Source: Rhodobacter sp.
GTDB lineage: Bacteria; Pseudomonadota; Alphaproteobacteria; Rhodobacterales; Rhodobacteraceae
Length of the DNA stretch: 64,000 nucleotides
Direction: 5' to 3'
Assembly (NCBI GenBank): GCA_020637555.1
Contig: JACKKF010000002.1
Span: forward strand, 372,001 to 436,000
This document shows, one piece after another, positions 60,371-64,000 of this stretch (its first letter is position 1; each line of letters begins with the position of its first letter). The notes beneath the pieces were generated by a model that was not told where the DNA came from, did no database searches, and was given only the letters and a program-made list of their open reading frames with translations. Made by a program: the position numbers and the translations under genes.

Positions 60371-61482
60371 GCCGACTCTCCGTTGGGGCCCGCATCTTGG
60401 GCCGCCTTGGAAACGATCACAAGCCGTTCCGCCATGCGTCCGCGATACCCCGAATGCGCCAGTTTGGCGGCCAGCCCGATGGCCGCCGCAACGCCGGTGG
60501 CGTCGGCGGACCCGTGGGATTTCACCACCGTGCCGTTGAGGCCCAGGAAAACCCCGCCATTGACCCGCCGCGGGTCGATGCGGCTGCTGAGCCGCTTCAA
60601 CGCGCCGCGCGCCAGCAGGGCCCCGATCATCGACAGCGGCCCGGATCGGAACGAGGCCCGCAGGAAATCGCCGACCAGCTTTGCCGTGCCTTCGCCGGTC
60701 TTGAGCGCGACATTGCCGGTAAAGCCGTCGGTCACGATCACATCCACCCGATCCGAGGGGATGTCCGATCCCTCGACAAAGCCGACGAATTCATAGCGCC
60801 CGGTTTCCTGATGCCCGGCGATGAGTTCGTGCGCGGCCTTGATCTCGGCACGGCCCTTGTGTTCCTCGGTCCCGACATTCAGCAAACCGACCCGGGGGCG
60901 CGGTTCGCCGAATCCGTTCCGGAAATAGGTCACGCCCATGATGGCATAGGCCAGCAGATCCTCGGCCTCGGCCTTGATGTCCGCGCCCACGTCCAGCATG
61001 GTGTTGAACCCGTGGCGACCGCGCGAGGGCCAAAGGCAGGCGATGGCGGGGCGGTTGACGCCCTCCATCCGGCGCAGTTGCAGCATCGACACCGCCATCA
61101 GGGCGCCGGTATTGCCGCAACTGACCGCGGCCTGCGCGGTGCCATCCTTCAACGCGCCGATGGTGGACCACATCGAGGTGTCCTTGCCGTGGCGCATGAC
61201 GTGGCTTGGCTTGTCCTCCATCGTCACCGCCCGGTCGGCATGGACGATGTGCAACCGGCCCGCCAGCGCAGGCTGGCGGGCGGTCAGCGGCGCGAGCACC
61301 GCCTCATCACCGTGAAGCAGAATATCCAGCCGCGGATCGCTGCGCAGGGATTGTTCGCACCCCGCGACGATCGCCGCAGGGCCGCGATCGCCCCCCATCG
61401 CATCGACGGATATGACGATCCGGCCCTCGGCGGTCCTGTCCACCGGGCTTCCGGCGTGCGGATGTTCCTGCGTGGAGGTCAT
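60367..61482 (-). CDS. plsX: Phosphate acyltransferase PlsX
   Basis: 371 residues. Converts acyl-ACP to acyl-phosphate for phospholipid synthesis. VISVDAMGGDRGPAAIVAGC is the PlsX N-terminal signature, followed by AVSCGNTGALMAVSMLQLRR, RPAIACLWPSRG, VGLLNVGTEEHKG and DVIVTDGFTGNVALKTGEGT. The N-terminus has an extension of about 18 residues before the signature. It overlaps fabH by 4 bp and lies 23 bp after rpmF. Confidence 0.96.
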   Translation of the reverse strand: MTSTQEHPHAGSPVDRTAEGRIVISVDAMGGDRGPAAIVAGCEQSLRSDPRLDILLHGDEAVLAPLTARQPALAGRLHIVHADRAVTMEDKPSHVMRHGKDTSMWSTIGALKDGTAQAAVSCGNTGALMAVSMLQLRRMEGVNRPAIACLWPSRGRHGFNTMLDVGADIKAEAEDLLAYAIMGVTYFRNGFGEPRPRVGLLNVGTEEHKGRAEIKAAHELIAGHQETGRYEFVGFVEGSDIPSDRVDVIVTDGFTGNVALKTGEGTAKLVGDFLRASFRSGPLSMIGALLARGALKRLSSRIDPRRVNGGVFLGLNGTVVKSHGSADATGVAAAIGLAAKLAHSGYRGRMAERLVIVSKAAQDAGPNGESA

Positions 61483-61505
61483 CGAAGCACCGCCGGTCGG
61501 AACCG

Positions 61506-61709
61506 TCAGGCCGCGTCGTCGTCCAGATCAACCTCGGCGCGGGCGACAACCTCGCGGCTGTCATAGTGGCCGCACGACGGGCAGACGTGGTGCGGGCGCT
61601 TCAGCTCGCCGCACGACGGGCATTCATTGGGGTTGCCCGCGACAAGAGCGTCATGCGCGCGGCGCATGTTGCGACGGGAACGGGTCACGCGGTTCTGTTG
61701 AACGGCCAT
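61506..61709 (-). CDS. rpmF: Ribosomal protein L32
   Basis: 67 residues. MAVQQNRVTRSRRNMRRAHD is the L32 N-terminus, and the zinc ribbon follows with CPSCGELKRPHHVCPSCGHY (two CxxC pairs). The ATG at 61709 was chosen because the L32 sequence begins there; the longer frame upstream is not L32. It lies downstream of yceD and upstream of plsX, the usual arrangement. Confidence 0.96.
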   Translation of the reverse strand: MAVQQNRVTRSRRNMRRAHDALVAGNPNECPSCGELKRPHHVCPSCGHYDSREVVARAEVDLDDDAA

Positions 61710-61865
61710 GTCAACCTCTGATAGTTCGGCGGGCGCGACCGTGCGGCCCGTGTCTGTGGAAACCTGTTGCGACGGCTCCTCTACACCGCCGGGGCGGTCA
61801 GGGAAAGCCCTGTCTTGCATGAGGCGCGGAACATACGAGCTTTTCTCAAGCACGCAAGGGAAAAT

Positions 61866-62417
61866 TCATGACTTGGGCAGGTCGGTTTTCAGCGCCGCCA
61901 GCGCCGCGAAGGGATTCGGCCGCTCGTCCGGCTGGTCGGCGCCGGTGATCGAGTCGGGCAGATCCGCCCCCTCGGCCCGGGGATAATCGGGCAGCGCCAG
62001 CGCCAGCGCCTCGGCCATGACCTGGCCGGGATCGATCTCGGGCGTCAGCGGCTCCAGCGTGTCGTCCTCGGGGATCTCGACCTCGGGGCCCTGGGGCTGG
62101 GCCATCCGGCGCAGGTAATGGCGGCTGACGGCCGTGTCGATGCGCGAGGTCACCGGCTCGGCGGTGACGACGCAGGCCTGCACCACGGTCGCGCCCAGCG
62201 TCCCCTCGAGCCGCCAGTCGTGGCGTCCGTCGGGGGTCAGGCTGCCGTGAAAGGTCAGCTTGCGGATCCGCTCGACGCCGAGGTCCTCGGCCAGGGCCGC
62301 GCGGGCCTCGGGCGTGGGGGTCAGCCGAAAGCGGGTGCCGACACGGGCGTTCAGGTCGGTCAGCCGCAAGGGCAGGGACAGGCCGTCGGTTTCCCTGAGG
62401 GGGGTGGTGTCGGTCAT
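61866..62417 (-). CDS. yceD: DUF177 (YceD) protein
   Basis: 183 residues, DUF177/YceD family, found before rpmF in most bacteria and implicated in 23S rRNA accumulation in E. coli. SLPLRLTDLNARVGTRFRLT, LEGTLGATVVQACVVTAEPV and the CVVTAEPV/acidic area (EIPEDDTLEPLTPEIDPGQV) are conserved, as is NPFAALAALKTD near the C-terminus. It starts at 62417, and the divergent BamE-like gene starts at 62547. Confidence 0.92.
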   Translation of the reverse strand: MTDTTPLRETDGLSLPLRLTDLNARVGTRFRLTPTPEARAALAEDLGVERIRKLTFHGSLTPDGRHDWRLEGTLGATVVQACVVTAEPVTSRIDTAVSRHYLRRMAQPQGPEVEIPEDDTLEPLTPEIDPGQVMAEALALALPDYPRAEGADLPDSITGADQPDERPNPFAALAALKTDLPKS

Positions 62418-62546
62418 GGGGTCTCTCGTGGTTGTGTCCGCCGGGGCAGGGTGTTCCTTTCTTGAACACACCGATCCCTTTCTGTAATCCAAAGGCGGCG
62501 CAGGGTTCCAGCCCCGCATCACGTCCCCCACCGGCAGGAGGCCGCC

Positions 62547-63023
62547 ATGACCACGCCCGCGACGCCCGCGACCCGAATGTCCCGCCGGTTCGGCGGCCTG
62601 CGCGCCCTGGCTCTGGGGCTGGGCCTGCTGGCCGCCGCCTGTTCGCCGGTGATGCGGTATCATGGCTATGCCCCCAGCGATGCCGATCTCGCCCAGATCG
62701 AGGTGGGCCGCGACACGCGCGAAACCGTGGCGCAAAAGATCGGTCAGCCGGGGATCGGCGGCGTCATGGAGGGGTCGGGCTGGTATTATGTGCAGTCCGA
62801 CTGGCGCCAACAGAGCTGGCACGCCGCAGAGGAGGTCGACCGCCAGGTGGTCGCCATCTCGTTCGACGCCCGCGATCGCGTGCAGAATATCGAACGCTTC
62901 GGGCTGGCGGACGGCGAAGTCGTGCCCCTGTCGCGCCGCGTCACCTCGTCGGGGCCGCGCCCCAGCGTGCTGAGCCAGGTCTTTGCGGTGCTGGGCCAGT
63001 TCACCGCCGCGACCGCGCGCTGA
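62547..63023 (+). CDS. bamE: BamE/SmpA/OmlA family outer-membrane lipoprotein
   Basis: 158 residues. Signal and lipobox: FGGLRALALGLGLLAAACSP, with Cys after AAA (a weak lipobox, with Leu at -4). The mature SmpA/OmlA domain has DADLAQIEVGRDTRETVAQK, IGQPGIGGVMEGSGWYYVQS and VDRQVVAISFDARDRVQNIE. BamE is a subunit of the BAM complex, which assembles outer-membrane proteins. A strong AGGAGG Shine-Dalgarno precedes the ATG at 62547; an internal ATG at 62577 gives a more ordinary signal length. Confidence 0.87.
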   Translation: MTTPATPATRMSRRFGGLRALALGLGLLAAACSPVMRYHGYAPSDADLAQIEVGRDTRETVAQKIGQPGIGGVMEGSGWYYVQSDWRQQSWHAAEEVDRQVVAISFDARDRVQNIERFGLADGEVVPLSRRVTSSGPRPSVLSQVFAVLGQFTAATAR

Positions 63024-63048
63024 TCCCGCCCACAAGGGGGGCCTGACG

Positions 63049-63837
63049 ATGACCCCGCCAGACACCGGCGCCGCAGCGGACAGCGCGCTCTTCGGGGCGC
63101 CGATCCGGCGCGGCGGCTGGTGCGTCAGGCTGGCGGAACCCGCCGACATGCCGGCGCTTCTGACCCTGCGGGCCCGGGCCTTTCGCGACGGCGCCGACGA
63201 CGGTGATTCCCATGACGCGCACAGCCTGCACCTGTGGGTCGGAGCCGCCGCACAGCCGCCCCGCGCAACGCTGAGGGTGCGGGTGCACGCAGACGGTGCG
63301 GCGCTGTTGTCGGGCTATGCGGCCGGACTCTATGATCTGACGGCGCTGGCGGCCCTGGGCGGCGTCACGCTGGAACTGGGGCGGTTGTGCACCGCCCGCG
63401 AGGCGCCGGATACCGGCGACGCGGACCTGCTGCGGCTGGTCTGGGCCGGTGTTGCGCGGCTGGCGCTGAAAAGCGGCGCGGCGCGGCTGGTGGGCTGCAC
63501 ATCGTTTCACACGACCGACGTTGCCGGGCTCGGCGGGGCCTGGGCCTATCTTGCGGCCCGCGCGGCGCCGCCAGCCGATCGCCGGCCCGGCCCCAAGGCG
63601 CCCGAGGTGCACCCGTTCCCCCGGCCGGGCGCGGTGGACGTGCCGGGCGCGGCCGATCCCGGTGCCGCCGCGGCGCTTCCCGCGCTGTTGCGGGCTTATC
63701 TGGCCCTGGGGGGCTGGGTATCGGATCACGCGGTGGTGGATCGCGATCTGGGCACCTGCCATGTGTTCACCTGCGTCGAGCTGGATCGCCTGCCGCCCGC
63801 CCGGCGCCGCGCGTTCGAGGGCCTGGCCGCGGGGTAG
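63049..63837 (+). CDS. OlsB-like GNAT acyltransferase (second copy, diverged)
   Basis: 262 residues with the OlsB/N-acyl amino acid synthase layout. VTLELGRLCTAREAPDTGDA aligns with the LVELGRSCVHPAHRKG block of OlsB, VGCTSFHTTDVAGLGGAWAY aligns with GVASFHGTRVED, and LPALLRAYLALGGWVSDHAV aligns with IPPLIRAYLRLGGHVGDGAY. The N-terminal MRxxVF region is not conserved as in OlsB (ALLTLRARAFRDG). It is a diverged paralogue; the substrate amino acid may differ. It follows the BamE-like gene by 25 bp and has a GGGGGGCC-rich upstream without a clear Shine-Dalgarno. Confidence 0.8.
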   Translation: MTPPDTGAAADSALFGAPIRRGGWCVRLAEPADMPALLTLRARAFRDGADDGDSHDAHSLHLWVGAAAQPPRATLRVRVHADGAALLSGYAAGLYDLTALAALGGVTLELGRLCTAREAPDTGDADLLRLVWAGVARLALKSGAARLVGCTSFHTTDVAGLGGAWAYLAARAAPPADRRPGPKAPEVHPFPRPGAVDVPGAADPGAAAALPALLRAYLALGGWVSDHAVVDRDLGTCHVFTCVELDRLPPARRRAFEGLAAG

Positions 63838-64000
63838 CCGACGACGGGGGACAGGGCCGGGGAATCGACGGGACTTGCGCCCCCGCGCGAAACGGGCTAA
63901 TGGGCGCGCACTTCACAGGTGGGGCTGGGCCCTGCGGGGAGACATCCCGCAACGGTCCGCCGGTTGGGCAATCGCCCGAATGCCCCACCCCAGGCGCAAA
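63838..64000. other. Non-coding end of window with possible structured RNA
   Basis: No convincing gene. The stretch contains a perfect 8-bp inverted repeat GGTGGGGC (63918-63925) / GCCCCACC (63982-63989) enclosing two smaller hairpins: TGCGGG (63933-63938) / CCCGCA (63946-63951) and GGGC (63966-63969) / GCCC (63974-63977). This would make a three-way junction of about 72 nt. RNase P, SRP and 6S RNA signatures were not found. The window ends here, so a longer RNA gene cannot be excluded. Confidence 0.35.

Noticed and set aside
63767..63988. A 73-codon minus-strand frame at the right end.
   Set aside because: It overlaps the 3' end of the OlsB-like gene, is Pro/Arg-rich and shows no ribosome binding site.
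63838..64000. RNase P, SRP or 6S RNA gene at the right edge.
   Set aside because: The conserved GAGGAAAG, GGUCAGG/GGAAGCAG and 6S bubble elements were not found on either strand, so only a generic structured region is reported.

Overview
The window is a gene-dense, high-GC stretch of ordinary chromosome from an alphaproteobacterium, most likely a member of the Rhodobacteraceae. The placement rests on a circularly permuted two-piece tmRNA whose tag ends VAVAA, an SspB-alpha ClpXP adaptor, a ChpT-type phosphotransferase, the tellurite-resistance pair trgA/trgB, an olsBA ornithine-lipid pair, an L21 ribosomal protein with a C-terminal extension, and the order yceD-rpmF-plsX-fabH-ihfA-merR. I see no prophage, insertion sequence, CRISPR array, rRNA or replication origin.

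Layout. 0-4.7 kb (minus): acetolactate synthase, with ilvB and ilvN separated by an FkbM methyltransferase and an LtrA-like membrane protein, and preceded by a promoter, a 15-codon leader peptide containing Val-Leu-Ile and a terminator (attenuation). 4.8-10.1 kb (minus): bpt, an RDD protein, a YbaK-type editing protein, sspB, a DUF1194 protein, ssrA, an ion channel and a GntR regulator. 10.2-16.1 kb (plus): class-V aminotransferase, photolyase, a cyclopropane synthase-like enzyme, trgAB and a tiny Flp-pilin-like protein. 16.1-22.2 kb: an acyl-CoA ligase/DsbA-like/MFS operon divergent from an XRE-cupin regulator, then an entericidin-like peptide coupled to a peptide-binding protein. 22.3-25 kb: a probable small RNA, bdhA, a patatin and a DUF502 protein. 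25.2-27.6 kb (minus): methyltransferase-psuK-psuG (pseudouridine breakdown). 27.6-33.7 kb (minus): a coupled operon of two glycosyltransferases, two sulfotransferases and one unrecognised protein, presumably making or decorating a sulfated surface glycan. 33.9-40.6 kb (plus): secreted serine protease, rplU-rpmA-GNAT-obgE-proB-proA. 40.6-48.2 kb: chpT, DUF3553, olsBA, a 1350-residue multi-PAS hybrid histidine kinase and a DUF1989 protein. 48.2-53 kb: a degenerate FadJ-like protein, a DksA-like protein and a sulfur operon (persulfide dioxygenase-like, two half YeeE/YedE permeases, DUF442-type protein) with a palindromic operator. 53-57.8 kb (minus): a TRAP transporter, YbaN and dCTP deaminase. 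57.9-64 kb: tRNA-Pro, the lipid/ribosome/IHF cluster, a BamE-like lipoprotein and a second OlsB-like acyltransferase.

How the genes work together. ssrA and sspB, which act together in trans-translation and ClpXP delivery, lie about 1 kb apart. The ilv genes carry their own amino-acid sensor. OlsB and OlsA give a complete ornithine-lipid pathway, with a second OlsB-like gene 21 kb away. The persulfide dioxygenase operon looks repressor-controlled, but no cognate regulator is visible. Two same-orientation copies of a hairpin-containing interspersed element lie between stop and start codons of proB/proA and dcd/ybaN. All functions are read from protein sequence and context; no database search was run.
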